Shown in pieces: positions 34,117 through 43,115 of a stretch of DNA of 64,000 nt; the first letter of the stretch is position 1; each line of letters opens with the position of its first letter. Below the pieces are notes generated by a model, which worked only from the letters and a program-made list of their open reading frames with translations, made no database searches and was not told the origin of the DNA. The stretch covers positions 310,001-374,000 of the forward strand of contig NZ_PJIR01000002.1 in NCBI RefSeq assembly GCF_002929355.1, in the 5' to 3' direction. The DNA comes from Arthrobacter sp. B0490 (lineage in GTDB: Bacteria; Actinomycetota; Actinomycetes; Actinomycetales; Micrococcaceae). The position numbers and the translations under genes were made by a program.

Positions 34117-35486
34117 TGGGGGACAGCTACCTCGACCTCGTCAACACCCCGCTGCCCGGCAGGATCGCCAAGGCCCTCGGCCTGCCGCGGCCCTCGGTGC
34201 TGCGGCGCTACACGCCCGGGGAGGCCGTCGCTGCGCAGCCCGTGCTCGTCACGGGGTCCGGGGCCGGCGCCGAGGCGCTCGCCGACGTCCTGCTGGGCTG
34301 GGACGTCGAGGTGCGGCGGCACGTGCTGCCGGGCGAGAAGCTGGGCGCGGCCGTCGTCGTCCTCGATCGCGCCGCATCGCCGGAGGACCTCGCTGCACCG
34401 ATGCTCGAGCTCGGGCAGGCCGTGCGGCTGCTCGTCCCGGGCGGGCGCGTCGTCGGACTCCTCCGGTCCTCCGCCGACACCGCCGATCCCGCCGAGGCCG
34501 CGGCCCGCCAGGGCATCGACGGCGCTCTCCGGTCGATGGCCCACGAACTGCGGGGTGGCGCGACCGCCAACGGGATCGTCCTGCGGGGGAACGCCACGAC
34601 CACCGACCCCACCACCCTCGGCGCCCTGAGGTTCCTCCTGTCCGGCAGGAGCGCGTACGTGGACGGCCAGTTCATCGAGGTCACCTCCACGCCCGCGGGC
34701 GGCGTCGCCGGCGCCGCGGCCCGTCCGGCGGCGGAGGGCACACCCGACCGGCCCCTCGCGGGCAGGACGGCCGTGGTGACCGGGGCGGCACGCGGCATCG
34801 GCGCGAAGATCGCGGAGGTCCTCGCCCGCGACGGCGCCCGCGTGGTCGCCGTGGACGTGCCCGCGGCCGGGGAGCAGCTCGCCCGGGTCGCCAACACCGT
34901 CGGCGGGACGGCCCTGCAGCTCGACATCACAGCACCCGACGCCGCGACGCGGATCCTCGACCACGTCGGGCAGCGCTACGGCGTCCTCGACATCGTGGTG
35001 CACAATGCGGGCATCACGCGGGACAAGCTGCTCGCCAACATGGACGCGGCCCGCTGGGACTCGGTGATCGCGGTGAACATCGCCTCGCAGCTGCACATGA
35101 ACGAGCGGCTCCTCGCCTCTCCCGTCTTCTCGGACACGGGCCGCATCATCAGCCTCGCCTCGACGAGCGGCATCGCCGGCAATCGCGGACAGAGCAACTA
35201 CGCCGCGTCCAAGGCCGGGGTCATCGGCATGGTCCGGGCCCAGGCGGCGGCCTTCGACGACGGAGGCCGCACCATCAACGCCGTCGCGCCGGGCTTCATC
35301 GAGACGGACATGACCGCGAAGATCCCGCCCCTCACCCGCCAGGTGGCACGCCGCCTGAGCAGCCTGCAGCAGGGCGGGCTGCCCGTCGACGTCGCCGAGA
35401 CGGTCGCCTTCCTGGCCTCCGACGCGGCGGCCGGGGTCAACGGGCAGGTGCTCCGCGTCTGCGGGCAGAACCTGGTCGGCGCGTGA
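34116..35486 (+). CDS. FabG4-type 3-oxoacyl-(ACP/CoA) reductase with N-terminal extension
   Basis: A 456-residue SDR. Residues 1-210 form a degenerate Rossmann-like domain and residues 215-456 the active one, with VVTGAARGIGAKIA, HNAGITRDKL and SLASTSGIAGNRGQSNYAASK. This is the long high-molecular-weight FabG4 form, which uses NAD(H) and 3-oxoacyl-CoA. Here it is best read as the 3-hydroxyacyl-CoA dehydrogenase of beta-oxidation. It is translationally coupled to the thiolase and MaoC genes. Confidence 0.9.
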   Translation: MGDSYLDLVNTPLPGRIAKALGLPRPSVLRRYTPGEAVAAQPVLVTGSGAGAEALADVLLGWDVEVRRHVLPGEKLGAAVVVLDRAASPEDLAAPMLELGQAVRLLVPGGRVVGLLRSSADTADPAEAAARQGIDGALRSMAHELRGGATANGIVLRGNATTTDPTTLGALRFLLSGRSAYVDGQFIEVTSTPAGGVAGAAARPAAEGTPDRPLAGRTAVVTGAARGIGAKIAEVLARDGARVVAVDVPAAGEQLARVANTVGGTALQLDITAPDAATRILDHVGQRYGVLDIVVHNAGITRDKLLANMDAARWDSVIAVNIASQLHMNERLLASPVFSDTGRIISLASTSGIAGNRGQSNYAASKAGVIGMVRAQAAAFDDGGRTINAVAPGFIETDMTAKIPPLTRQVARRLSSLQQGGLPVDVAETVAFLASDAAAGVNGQVLRVCGQNLVGA

Positions 35487-36406
35487 GCGGGGCGGCCGTG
35501 CAGGACGTGGCGCTGCCCGCGGTACCGGGCCTTCCCGGGCTGTACCGGCAGGCGGTGGTCCTCGCCGGGCGGCGGAGGATCCGCCGGGAGGGCATGCCGT
35601 CCGGCCTTCCCGCCGCACGCCACCGTGTGGACGGCGTGGTCGCCGACCTCGGCGCCCTCACCCGGTTCCAGCAGCTGTTCGGTGCCGCCGTGCGGGACCG
35701 GCTGCCGTCGGCCTATCTGCACACGCTCGCCTTCCCGGTCGCCCTGAGCGTCCTGGCGCGGGCGGACTTCCCGCTGCCCCTGCTCGGCCTGGTGCATCTC
35801 AGCAACGAGGTGCACCAGGCACGGCAGGTCGGGGCCTTCGAGGCGCTCGACGTCGTCGCGTGGGCGGAGGACCTGCGACCCCACGCCGCGGGTACTCAGG
35901 TGGACCTGGTCATCGAGGCCTCCGTCGGCGGCGAGCGGATCTGGACGGGCCGCTCCGTCTACCTGGCCCGCGGCCTCCGCACGGACGGCGCGGCCCCGGC
36001 CGTCCGGCGCGACGGCGACCGCCCCGCCTTCTCCGCCCCCGTGCCGACGGGCCTGTGGCGGCTGGGTGCCGACACGGGACGGCGCTACGCCGCCGTCTCG
36101 GGGGACTGGAACCCCATCCACCTCACCGGACCGACGGCGAAGGTGCTGGGCATGAAGGGCGCCATCGCCCACGGCATGTACCTGGCCTCGCGCATGGTCG
36201 ACGAAGCCGTGCCGGCCCCCGGCGGCGCCCTCGCGTGGCGCATCGATTTCGCCGCCCCGGTGCAGCTGCCCGGGACGGTGACGACGTCGTTCGCCCGCGC
36301 CGGGCATGCCACCGGGAGGGATGGCGCCGGCAGCGTCGTCGAGGTGGTCGGGTGGTCCGCCGGGCGTCGCCGGCCACACTTCACGGGCTGGGTGCGCGCG
36401 GAATAG
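35483..36406 (+). CDS. MaoC-like enoyl-CoA hydratase
   Basis: A 307-residue double hot-dog protein. The hydratase 2 motif lies in the C-terminal half as VSGDWNPIHLTGPTAK, followed by GMKGAIAHGMY. The N-terminal half is a degenerate hot-dog domain. It hydrates 2-enoyl-CoA to (R)-3-hydroxyacyl-CoA, the step between the oxidase and the FabG-type dehydrogenase. GTG 35483 overlaps the previous stop as GTGA. It is the last gene of the thiolase operon. Confidence 0.88.
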   Translation: MSGAAVQDVALPAVPGLPGLYRQAVVLAGRRRIRREGMPSGLPAARHRVDGVVADLGALTRFQQLFGAAVRDRLPSAYLHTLAFPVALSVLARADFPLPLLGLVHLSNEVHQARQVGAFEALDVVAWAEDLRPHAAGTQVDLVIEASVGGERIWTGRSVYLARGLRTDGAAPAVRRDGDRPAFSAPVPTGLWRLGADTGRRYAAVSGDWNPIHLTGPTAKVLGMKGAIAHGMYLASRMVDEAVPAPGGALAWRIDFAAPVQLPGTVTTSFARAGHATGRDGAGSVVEVVGWSAGRRRPHFTGWVRAE

Positions 36407-36475
36407 TTGCACGGCGGACGGGCCCTGTCCAGAGCGGCGACGATTTTCGGGGGGAGTTCCCCGGAAGTCGTCCTT

Positions 36476-36481
36476 TACACT
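36476..36481 (+). promoter_or_regulatory. -10 box TACACT of the protease gene
   Basis: TACACT would start transcription near 36488 and give a leader of about 70 nt containing an 18-nt palindrome and a GAGGAG ribosome site. Confidence 0.5.
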
Positions 36482-36516
36482 GGCAGGGCCGCCGCCCTCA
36501 GGGCACACTCCAGGGA

Positions 36517-36534
36517 CCGGCCCACGTGGGCCGG
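36517..36534 (+). repeat. Perfect 18-nt palindrome in the protease leader
   Basis: CCGGCCCACGTGGGCCGG is fully self-complementary and lies 15-20 nt before the ribosome site of the secreted protease. It may be a leader hairpin, a dimeric repressor site, or a terminator of the preceding operon. Confidence 0.5.
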
Positions 36535-36559
36535 CCCCCAGTATGGAAAGAGGAGTTTC

Positions 36560-37543
36560 GTGAACTCTCAAGGTCTCAAAGCGGGAATGATCGCCGCATC
36601 GGCCCTGATGGCATCGGCGCTGATGGCAGCAGGTCCCGTCCAGGCAGCACCGGCCCTACCCTCCATCGACACCGTCGTCGCCGGAGGTACCACCCCCGGG
36701 ACGCAGTCCCACACCCAGGAACAGAGCCAGGCGGCGCTCGACGCCTACTGGACCGCCGACCGCATGAAGGACGCGAAGCCGGCGAACACCATCAACTCCG
36801 GCTGGGCCGCCGCGGGCCGCTCGATCCTGCCGAAGGCCGGCCAGCAGGCCGTCGCGAAGGCCCCGAAGGCGCCCGCCGTCCAGCCGCGGGCCATCGCCCA
36901 GTCTCCCGTCCCACGTATCGGCAAGGTGTTCTTCACCCAGGCAGGGCAGAACTACGTCTGCTCCGCCAACTCGGTGCAGAGCGGTAACCAGAGCACCGTC
37001 GCGACCGCCGGTCACTGCACCTACGACGTCGCCACGGGCTGGGTCACGAACTTCGTCTTCGTCCCCGCCTACAACAACGGCGCGGCGCCGTACGGCAAGT
37101 GGACGGCGCGTTCGCTCCACGCGGCCACCGAGTGGGTGTCGCGGGGCGACATCAACTACGACGGCGCCTTCGCCGTCGTGAACACGCTCAACGGCCGGAC
37201 GCTCGCCGCCACGGTCGGGGCATCGAGCATCGGCTTCAACATGGCGCGCAACCTCAGCTACACCGCCTACGGCTACCCCGCAGCAGCGCCCTTCAACGGC
37301 GAGCGCCTCTTCAGCTGCTCCGGCGCGTCCTCCACCGACCGGCTCGGCGGCACCCAGTCGCAGGGCATCCCGTGCGACATGACCGGCGGCTCGTCGGGCG
37401 GCCCCTGGTTCGTCGGCTCCGGCGCATCCGGCACACAGAACTCGGTCAACAGCTTCGGCTACAACACGCAGGCGAACGTGATGTACGGGCCGTACTTCGG
37501 CAGCTCCATCCAGTCCGCGTACTCCATCGCGGCCAGCCGGTAG
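36560..37543 (+). CDS. Secreted trypsin-like serine peptidase
   Basis: A 327-residue exported protease. The signal peptide ends near residue 30 (GPVQA-AP); residues 31-115 look like a propeptide. The chymotrypsin-fold triad is visible: His152 in ATAGHC, Asp201 in NYDGAF and Ser279 in GGSSGGPW. Four cysteines (134, 153, 253, 272) can form two disulfides, the first next to the catalytic His. GTG 36560 has GAGGAG 5 nt upstream. Exact cleavage specificity cannot be read from the sequence. Confidence 0.9.
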   Translation: MNSQGLKAGMIAASALMASALMAAGPVQAAPALPSIDTVVAGGTTPGTQSHTQEQSQAALDAYWTADRMKDAKPANTINSGWAAAGRSILPKAGQQAVAKAPKAPAVQPRAIAQSPVPRIGKVFFTQAGQNYVCSANSVQSGNQSTVATAGHCTYDVATGWVTNFVFVPAYNNGAAPYGKWTARSLHAATEWVSRGDINYDGAFAVVNTLNGRTLAATVGASSIGFNMARNLSYTAYGYPAAAPFNGERLFSCSGASSTDRLGGTQSQGIPCDMTGGSSGGPWFVGSGASGTQNSVNSFGYNTQANVMYGPYFGSSIQSAYSIAASR

Positions 37544-37577
37544 GCACCACCCTTCCAGCTCCGACCCACCACACGGC

Positions 37578-37608
37578 ACGGGCGGTCCCCTCGTCGGGGA
37601 CCGCCCGT
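37578..37608 (+). terminator. Terminator after the protease gene
   Basis: ACGGGCGGTCCCC pairs perfectly with GGGGACCGCCCGT around TCGTC, 35 bp after the stop codon. Confidence 0.8.
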
Positions 37609-37707
37609 CCGCCGTCCCGGGGCAGGTCCGCCGCGTCGTCCCCCGTCCGTCCTCGTCCGTCCCGGGCCGCCTCCCGGGTGGGCGCATGCCACCCGGTCGG
37701 GTCCACC

Positions 37708-37713
37708 TAGACT
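37708..37713 (+). promoter_or_regulatory. -10 box TAGACT, leaderless kynU
   Basis: TAGACT is followed by 6 nt and the ATG of kynureninase. Confidence 0.65.
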
Positions 37714-37719
37714 GGGGCC

Positions 37720-38979
37720 ATGACCGGCCCCACCCTCGCCGACCGCGCGGCGGAACTCGACACCGCCGACCCGCTGGCACACCACCGCAAGCTCTTCCTC
37801 GGCGCAGACGCCGTGCAGTCCTACCTCGACGGCAACTCGCTCGGCCGTCCCCTCGCGAGGACGGTGGACAGCCTCACCGCCTTCGTGGAGGAGCAATGGG
37901 GCGGGCGCCTGATCCGGGGCTGGGACGAGGGCTGGCTCGAGTTGCCCGAGCGGATCGGCGACCAGCTCGGACGCGTCACGCTCGGAGCCGCCGCCGGGCA
38001 GTGCATCGTGGCGGATTCGACGAGCGTCCTGCTCTACAAGCTGGCGCGCGCCGCGGTGGCCGCACGCCCAGACCGCACCGAGATCGTCATCGACCGCGAC
38101 AACTTCCCGACCGACCGCTTCATCGTCGAGGGCATCGCCAGGGAGCGGGGGCTGACGCTGCGCTGGATCGACGTCGCCTACGACGGCGGGGCCACCCCGG
38201 CGGACGTCTCCGCCGTCGTCGGGCCGCAGACCGCGCTGGTCCTGCTCAGCCATGTCGCCTACCGCTCGGGTTTCGTCGCCGACGTGCCCGCGATCACGAG
38301 GATCGCCCACGACGCCGGGGCGCTCGTCCTGTGGGACCTCAGCCACTCCGTGGGGTCCGTGCCCGCCGAACTCGACGCCTGGGGCGTCGACTACGCCGCG
38401 GGCTGCAGCTACAAGTACCTCAACGGAGGTCCCGGCGCCCCGGCCTGGGCCTACGTGGCCCAGCGCCACCTGGCCACCCTCGACCAGCCGATCCTCGGCT
38501 GGCTCGGCAGCGCGGACCCCTTCGCGATGGGATCCGCCTACCAGCCCGCAGCGGGGATCCGGCGCCTGGTCTCCGGGACGCCACCGATCGTCGGCATGCT
38601 GGCGATGCGCGAGATGCTGGACCTGATCGAGGAGGTCGGCATGCCGGCGGTCCGCCGCAAGTCGGAGCTCCTCACCGCCTTCGCCGCGGACGCGGTGGAG
38701 GAGCTGCTGTCCCGGTACGGCGTCGTCCTCGCCTCCCCGCGCGCGGCCTCCGACCGCGGCGGCCACATCACCATCGACCACCCCGCCTTCGCCGCGATGG
38801 TGCCCGAGCTGTGGCAGGACGGCATCATCCCCGACTACCGCAACCCCGACGGGATCCGGCTCGGTCTCTCGCCGCTCTCGACGTCCTTCGCCGAGGTCGC
38901 GGTCGCGGTCGACGGCATCGCCGCGCGCCTGGCGGCCGACACGGGGACGGCCGTCCGCGCCCCCGCCCCGGGCCTGTAG
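37720..38979 (+). CDS. kynU: Kynureninase
   Basis: A 419-residue PLP enzyme (aminotransferase fold V) that splits kynurenine into anthranilate and alanine. The PLP lysine is Lys232 in CSYKYLNGG, the upstream LWDLSHSVG carries the PLP Asp, and FLDGNSLG-type YLDGNSLGRP is near the start. No tryptophan dioxygenase or formamidase gene is nearby, so it may be expressed on its own. The gene ends 9 bp before an M50 peptidase gene on the same strand. Confidence 0.93.
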   Translation: MTGPTLADRAAELDTADPLAHHRKLFLGADAVQSYLDGNSLGRPLARTVDSLTAFVEEQWGGRLIRGWDEGWLELPERIGDQLGRVTLGAAAGQCIVADSTSVLLYKLARAAVAARPDRTEIVIDRDNFPTDRFIVEGIARERGLTLRWIDVAYDGGATPADVSAVVGPQTALVLLSHVAYRSGFVADVPAITRIAHDAGALVLWDLSHSVGSVPAELDAWGVDYAAGCSYKYLNGGPGAPAWAYVAQRHLATLDQPILGWLGSADPFAMGSAYQPAAGIRRLVSGTPPIVGMLAMREMLDLIEEVGMPAVRRKSELLTAFAADAVEELLSRYGVVLASPRAASDRGGHITIDHPAFAAMVPELWQDGIIPDYRNPDGIRLGLSPLSTSFAEVAVAVDGIAARLAADTGTAVRAPAPGL

Positions 38980-38988
38980 CGCCCCATC

Positions 38989-39735
38989 GTGCCTTTCGAC
39001 CCCGCCCTGCTCTGGGAGCGGATCGCCGCCGGCTTCACGCGCGCGCTCCCGCCCGAGATCGGCGTGCCCGGACTCGTCGCGATCGTCGTCGTGGCCGCCG
39101 CCCTCTCCGTGCCGCGGCGATCGTGGCGGGTCTTCGGGCTCTTCGTCACGGTGGTACACGAACTCGGCCACGCGGCGGCGGCACTCCTGACGCTGCAGCG
39201 CGTCACCGGCATCACCCTGCGCCTCGATCATTCCGGCACGACCACGAGCAGGGGACGCCGCGGCTGGCGGACCGCCTTCACGACCTTCTGGGGGTACCCG
39301 GTACCCGCCGTCGTCGGCGCCGCCCTCGTCTGGAGTGCCGCCCACGGCTGGGCGGCGGTGGCCCTCTCCGCCGGAGCGCTGCTCCTGGTGGCCGCGCTCG
39401 TCCTGATCCGCAACGGGCAGGGCTTCCTCATCCTGGGCGGCACCGCTGCCGCGTCCCTCGCCCTCGTCTGGTTCGGGGGAGCGGTGCCCGCCGGCTTCGT
39501 CTGCCTGGTCCTCGGCATCGCCCTGCTGGTCGGTTCCTGCCGTGACTGGGTCAAGGTGGTGCGCGTCCACGTCCGACGGCGTGACCTCGGCACCTCCGAT
39601 GCGCACCTGCTGCAGGACGCCACGCGCATCCCGTCGCCGGTCTGGCTCGGATCGTTCGCGCTCGTCATCGGGGCGGCCCTCGTGCAGTGCCTCGGGCCGC
39701 TGTCGCTCATCGCGGACCGGGCGGCCCAGGGCTGA
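38989..39735 (+). CDS. M50 family membrane metallopeptidase-like protein
   Basis: A 248-residue membrane protein with five or six hydrophobic segments. The zinc motif HELGH lies near residue 58 within a membrane segment, as in M50B-like families of unknown substrate. No PDZ or CBS domain is attached. It starts with GTG 9 bp after kynU, so the two are probably co-transcribed, but no functional link is obvious. Confidence 0.78.
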   Translation: MPFDPALLWERIAAGFTRALPPEIGVPGLVAIVVVAAALSVPRRSWRVFGLFVTVVHELGHAAAALLTLQRVTGITLRLDHSGTTTSRGRRGWRTAFTTFWGYPVPAVVGAALVWSAAHGWAAVALSAGALLLVAALVLIRNGQGFLILGGTAAASLALVWFGGAVPAGFVCLVLGIALLVGSCRDWVKVVRVHVRRRDLGTSDAHLLQDATRIPSPVWLGSFALVIGAALVQCLGPLSLIADRAAQG

Positions 39736-39781
39736 TGCGCCTCCCCCTTCCGAGCCGGCCCGGGGGGCGGTCGGGGGCCGG

Positions 39782-40072
39782 TCAGTCGCAGCGGCGGGTG
39801 CGACCCGAGCTGTAGGGTGCGCCCTGCTCGCGGCACAGGTCGTCGAAGAGTTCGTTGACCGCCTGCGAGACGCAGTCCCGCTCATGATCCGGCAGTTCCA
39901 TCAGGCCGTGCAGGTACGCGTTGATCTCGTACTCGTCCACGCCGCCGCCCATGCTGAAGTAGTGGACCCAGAGCTGACCGGGCGAGATGTTGGCGCGCTT
40001 CATCGCGTCATACGTCCGGGCGTACTGCTCCCGATCGGGGTTCGTTCCGTCCACGTCGTCCACTCCATGCAC
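39782..40072 (-). CDS. Conserved small protein of unknown function
   Basis: A protein of about 96 residues if started at GTG 40072. The conserved part reads REQYARTYDAMKRA, then SPGQLWVHYFSMGG and EINAYLHGL, a pattern seen in many Micrococcaceae proteins without known function. It is soluble, mostly helical, and has two cysteines. The start is uncertain: the frame is open to 40261 and ATG 40126 is another option. It converges on the M50 gene. Confidence 0.65.
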   Translation of the reverse strand: MHGVDDVDGTNPDREQYARTYDAMKRANISPGQLWVHYFSMGGGVDEYEINAYLHGLMELPDHERDCVSQAVNELFDDLCREQGAPYSSGRTRRCD

Positions 40073-40278
40073 TCGGGGCACCGTTCCCGGGACGGGTCGA
40101 TGCTTCGGCGGTGTTGAAAACAGCATACGCACGCCCGCAGCACCCGGGAGCCCGGGCCGGGGCTGCCTCGCGGATCGCGATCCGGAACGCAGAGCGGCAG
40201 TCCACCGTTGCTGATGATTCGCGGGGCCACGGCCTCCGCGACGGTCCTCCCGATGCAACAACGCGGTCGGACTCGTGC

Positions 40279-40284
40279 TAGAGT
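40279..40284 (+). promoter_or_regulatory. -10 box TAGAGT of tRNA-Leu
   Basis: TAGAGT in the context GTGCTAGAGTTT lies 43 bp before the mature tRNA 5' end. Confidence 0.55.
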
Positions 40285-40327
40285 TTCTCTCGTTGCTTTC
40301 GCCGGTTTCGACCGCGAAAAACCACCC

Positions 40328-40411
40328 GCGCGGGTGGCGGAATGGCAGACGCGCTAGCTTGAGGTGCTAGTCCTCTTATTGAGGGTGGGGGTTCAAGTCC
40401 CCCTCCGCGCA
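40328..40411 (+). tRNA. tRNA-Leu (anticodon GAG)
   Basis: The full cloverleaf can be drawn. The acceptor stem pairs GCGCGGG with TCCGCGC, with discriminator A73. The anticodon stem CTAGC/GCTAG holds the loop TTGAGGT, anticodon GAG. There is a long variable arm as in class II tRNAs, and the T arm is GGGGG-TTCAAGT-CCCCC. The 3' CCA is not encoded. Confidence 0.95.
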
Positions 40412-40415
40412 CAGT

Positions 40416-40451
40416 GAAGGCCCTAGTCAGAGAGATCTGGCTGGGGCCTTC
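40416..40451 (+). terminator. Terminator after tRNA-Leu
   Basis: A 16-bp stem with two G-U pairs and a GAGA loop starts 5 nt after the tRNA: GAAGGCCCTAGTCAGA with TCTGGCTGGGGCCTTC. Confidence 0.85.
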
Positions 40452-40518
40452 TCGTCGTTCCCCGACGATGCTCCGTGGCGGGCGGTGGCGATCCGCACCC
40501 GCCGGGGTGCGCACTCGC

Positions 40519-40524
40519 TAGGCT
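40519..40524 (+). promoter_or_regulatory. -10 box TAGGCT of the M20 peptidase gene
   Basis: TAGGCT lies 28 nt before GTG 40553; the short leader contains the AGGAGG ribosome site. Confidence 0.55.
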
Positions 40525-40552
40525 GGAGGCAACTGCTACCCAGGAGGACCGC

Positions 40553-41854
40553 GTGGGCATCCCACCCGAAGATGAAGTTGTCAGGATCTGCCAGGAACTG
40601 ATCCGGATCGATACCTCGAACTTCGGGGACAACGTGGGGCCCGGGGAGCGGCAGGCCGCCGAGTACACGGCCGGGCTGATCGAGGAGGTGGGCCTGTCCA
40701 CGCAGCTCTTCGAGGCCGCCCCGGGGCGCACGTCCGTCGTCGCCCGCATGGAGGGCTCGGACCCGTCGCTGCCCGCCCTCGTGGTCCACGGCCACCTCGA
40801 CGTGGTGCCCGCGCAGAAGGAGGACTGGACGGTCGACCCGTTCGGCGGCGAGGAGAAGGACGGCCTGATCTGGGGCCGCGGTGCCGTCGACATGAAGGAC
40901 ATGGACGCCATGATCCTCTCCGTCCTGCGATCCATGCAGCGGGACGGCGTCAGGCCGCAGCGCGACCTCATCTTCGGGTTCTTCGCCGACGAGGAGGCCG
41001 GCGGGGCGTACGGCGCATCCTGGCTCGTCGACAACAAGCCGGAGATCTTCGAGGGGGCCACCGAGGCCATCTCCGAGGTGGGAGGGTTCTCGGCGACCAT
41101 CGGCGGGCAGCGGACCTACCTCCTGCAGACCGCGGAGAAGGGCATCTCCTGGCTGCGCCTCGTCGCCCACGGGCGCGCAGGCCACGGCTCGCAGATCAAC
41201 ACCGACAACGCCGTGACCGCGCTGGCCCGCGCCGTCACCCGCATCGGCGACCACTCGTGGCCCATCGAGCTCACACCCACCACGCGCCAGTTCCTCGACG
41301 GCGTCACCGAACTCACCGGCGTCGAGTTCGATCCCGACAATCCCGACATCATCCTCAAGGAACTGGGCACCGTGGCACGCTTCGTCGGGGCGACCCTGCA
41401 GAACACCGCGAACCCCACGGTCCTGAAGGGCGGCTACAAGCACAACGTCATCCCCGGCACCGCGGAGGCACTCATCGACGTGCGCACGCTGCCCGGACAG
41501 CAGGACCAGGTCCTGGAGATCATCCGCGGACTCGCCGGTGAGGGGGTGGACGTGAGCTACGAGCACAAGGACACCTCCCTGGAAGTGCCCTTCGCCGGCA
41601 ACCTCGTGGACTCGATGATCGACGCCCTCCACGCCGAGGACCCCGGCGCGAAGGTGCTGCCCTACACGCTCTCGGGCGGCACGGACAACAAGTCACTGAG
41701 CCGGCTCGGTATCACCGGGTACGGCTTCGCGCCCCTGCAGCTGCCCGACGAACTGGACTTCACCGGCATGTTCCACGGGGTCGACGAGCGCGTCCCGGCC
41801 GACTCCCTGCGGTTCGGCGCCAAGGTGCTCTCCCGCCTGCTCACCCGTTACTGA
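40553..41854 (+). CDS. M20/M25/M40 family metallo-hydrolase
   Basis: A 433-residue dinuclear zinc hydrolase of the ArgE/DapE/dipeptidase group. Metal-binding parts are VVHGHLDVVP, WGRGAVDMKD and ADEEAGG, with the dimerisation domain inserted in the middle. GTG 40553 is set by AGGAGG 5 nt upstream. The substrate (dipeptide or acyl-amino acid) is not clear. In many actinobacteria this gene lies beside a DUF5703 gene, and one follows here at 43116. Confidence 0.9.
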   Translation: MGIPPEDEVVRICQELIRIDTSNFGDNVGPGERQAAEYTAGLIEEVGLSTQLFEAAPGRTSVVARMEGSDPSLPALVVHGHLDVVPAQKEDWTVDPFGGEEKDGLIWGRGAVDMKDMDAMILSVLRSMQRDGVRPQRDLIFGFFADEEAGGAYGASWLVDNKPEIFEGATEAISEVGGFSATIGGQRTYLLQTAEKGISWLRLVAHGRAGHGSQINTDNAVTALARAVTRIGDHSWPIELTPTTRQFLDGVTELTGVEFDPDNPDIILKELGTVARFVGATLQNTANPTVLKGGYKHNVIPGTAEALIDVRTLPGQQDQVLEIIRGLAGEGVDVSYEHKDTSLEVPFAGNLVDSMIDALHAEDPGAKVLPYTLSGGTDNKSLSRLGITGYGFAPLQLPDELDFTGMFHGVDERVPADSLRFGAKVLSRLLTRY

Positions 41855-41858
41855 ACCG

Positions 41859-43031
41859 GTGGCCATGACCCCCGGGGCACCGGACGCGGGCCGGCTCCTG
41901 CCCGCAGGACTGCTCGGGCGCTTCCGGGCGAGGGCCGCCGGCTACGACGCCGCCAACACGTTCTTCACCGAGGACTTCGCCGAACTCGAGGCGGCCGGCT
42001 ACCTCCGCCAGCTGGTGGACACCCCGCCCGGCGACGCGGGCGGCATGGCCGGTGCGGCCGCCGCGCAGCGCCTGCTGGCCGCGGCTGCGCCCGCGACGGC
42101 CCTCGGGGTCAACATGCACCTCGTGTGGACGGCGGTCGCCGGCCTCCTCGCCGACCGCGGGGACACATCGCTGCACGGTGTCCTCGCGGACGCGGGACGC
42201 GGGGAGGTCTTCGCCTTCGGCGTCTCGGAGCCGGGCAACGACGCCGTCCTGTTCGACTCGCTGACACGGGTGGACCGCCTGCCCGACGGCGGCTTCAGCT
42301 TCACCGGCACGAAGGTCTTCACGAGCCTGTCACCGGTCTGGACCCGGCTCGGGATCTTCGGCAAGCTCGAGGGCCGGGACGGGGACGACGTCATCCTCCA
42401 CGCCTTCGTGCCCCGCGGGACGCCGGGGGTCGAGATCGTCGAGGACTGGAATCCGCTCGGGATGCGCGCCACGCAGTCGTCGACGACGCGACTCTCCGGA
42501 GTCCGCGTGCCCGAGGACGCCGTGTTCAGGCGCGTACCCGTGGGGCCGAACGCCGACCTGCTGGTGTTCGGGATCTTCGCCGCGTTCGAGAGCCTGATCG
42601 CCGCGGTCTACCTGGGTATCGCGGACCGGGCGCTCGACCTCGCGGCCCACGCCCTGACCCGGCGTCGCAGCATGGTCGCGGACCGTCCGCTCGCGGACGA
42701 CCCGGTCCTCCGGAACACCCTTGCGGCCGCCGCGATGCAGCGGACCGCGGCCGAGGCCGAGCTCCGTGCCGTGGTGCAGGATCTGGACGCCAGGAGCGAT
42801 CTCGGGTCCGCGTGGTTCCCCCGTCTGGTGACGCTGAAGACCCATGCGGTCGAGGCGGCGGTCGCCGCGACGGGCACCGCGCTGCACGTGGGCGGAGGAT
42901 CGGGTTTCTCGGCGGATTCCGAGGCGGTGCGGCTGCATCGCGACGCCCTGGCCGGCCAGTTCCATCCGTCGACCGAGGAATCGGCCCGGGCGACGGTCGC
43001 CACGGCACTCCTCGGCCCGCCGTCGACCTGA
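41859..43031 (+). CDS. Acyl-CoA dehydrogenase family protein
   Basis: A 390-residue protein of the acyl-CoA dehydrogenase fold, closer to the DszC/flavin-dependent monooxygenase branch by its divergent motifs: FGVSEPGNDAV where classical enzymes have TEPGAGSD, and LHVGGGSGF near the end. The usual catalytic Glu could not be placed. It begins 4 bp after the M20 gene; starts GTG 41859 and ATG 41865 are both possible. Substrate unknown. Confidence 0.75.
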   Translation: MAMTPGAPDAGRLLPAGLLGRFRARAAGYDAANTFFTEDFAELEAAGYLRQLVDTPPGDAGGMAGAAAAQRLLAAAAPATALGVNMHLVWTAVAGLLADRGDTSLHGVLADAGRGEVFAFGVSEPGNDAVLFDSLTRVDRLPDGGFSFTGTKVFTSLSPVWTRLGIFGKLEGRDGDDVILHAFVPRGTPGVEIVEDWNPLGMRATQSSTTRLSGVRVPEDAVFRRVPVGPNADLLVFGIFAAFESLIAAVYLGIADRALDLAAHALTRRRSMVADRPLADDPVLRNTLAAAAMQRTAAEAELRAVVQDLDARSDLGSAWFPRLVTLKTHAVEAAVAATGTALHVGGGSGFSADSEAVRLHRDALAGQFHPSTEESARATVATALLGPPST

Positions 43032-43115
43032 CACGGCCCCGGAACCGCGCAAGGCCCGGCAAGGGAAGCGGCGGAGGACCGGCCACTGCCGCGGCGGTAC
43101 GTCGCGCTGCGGGCG

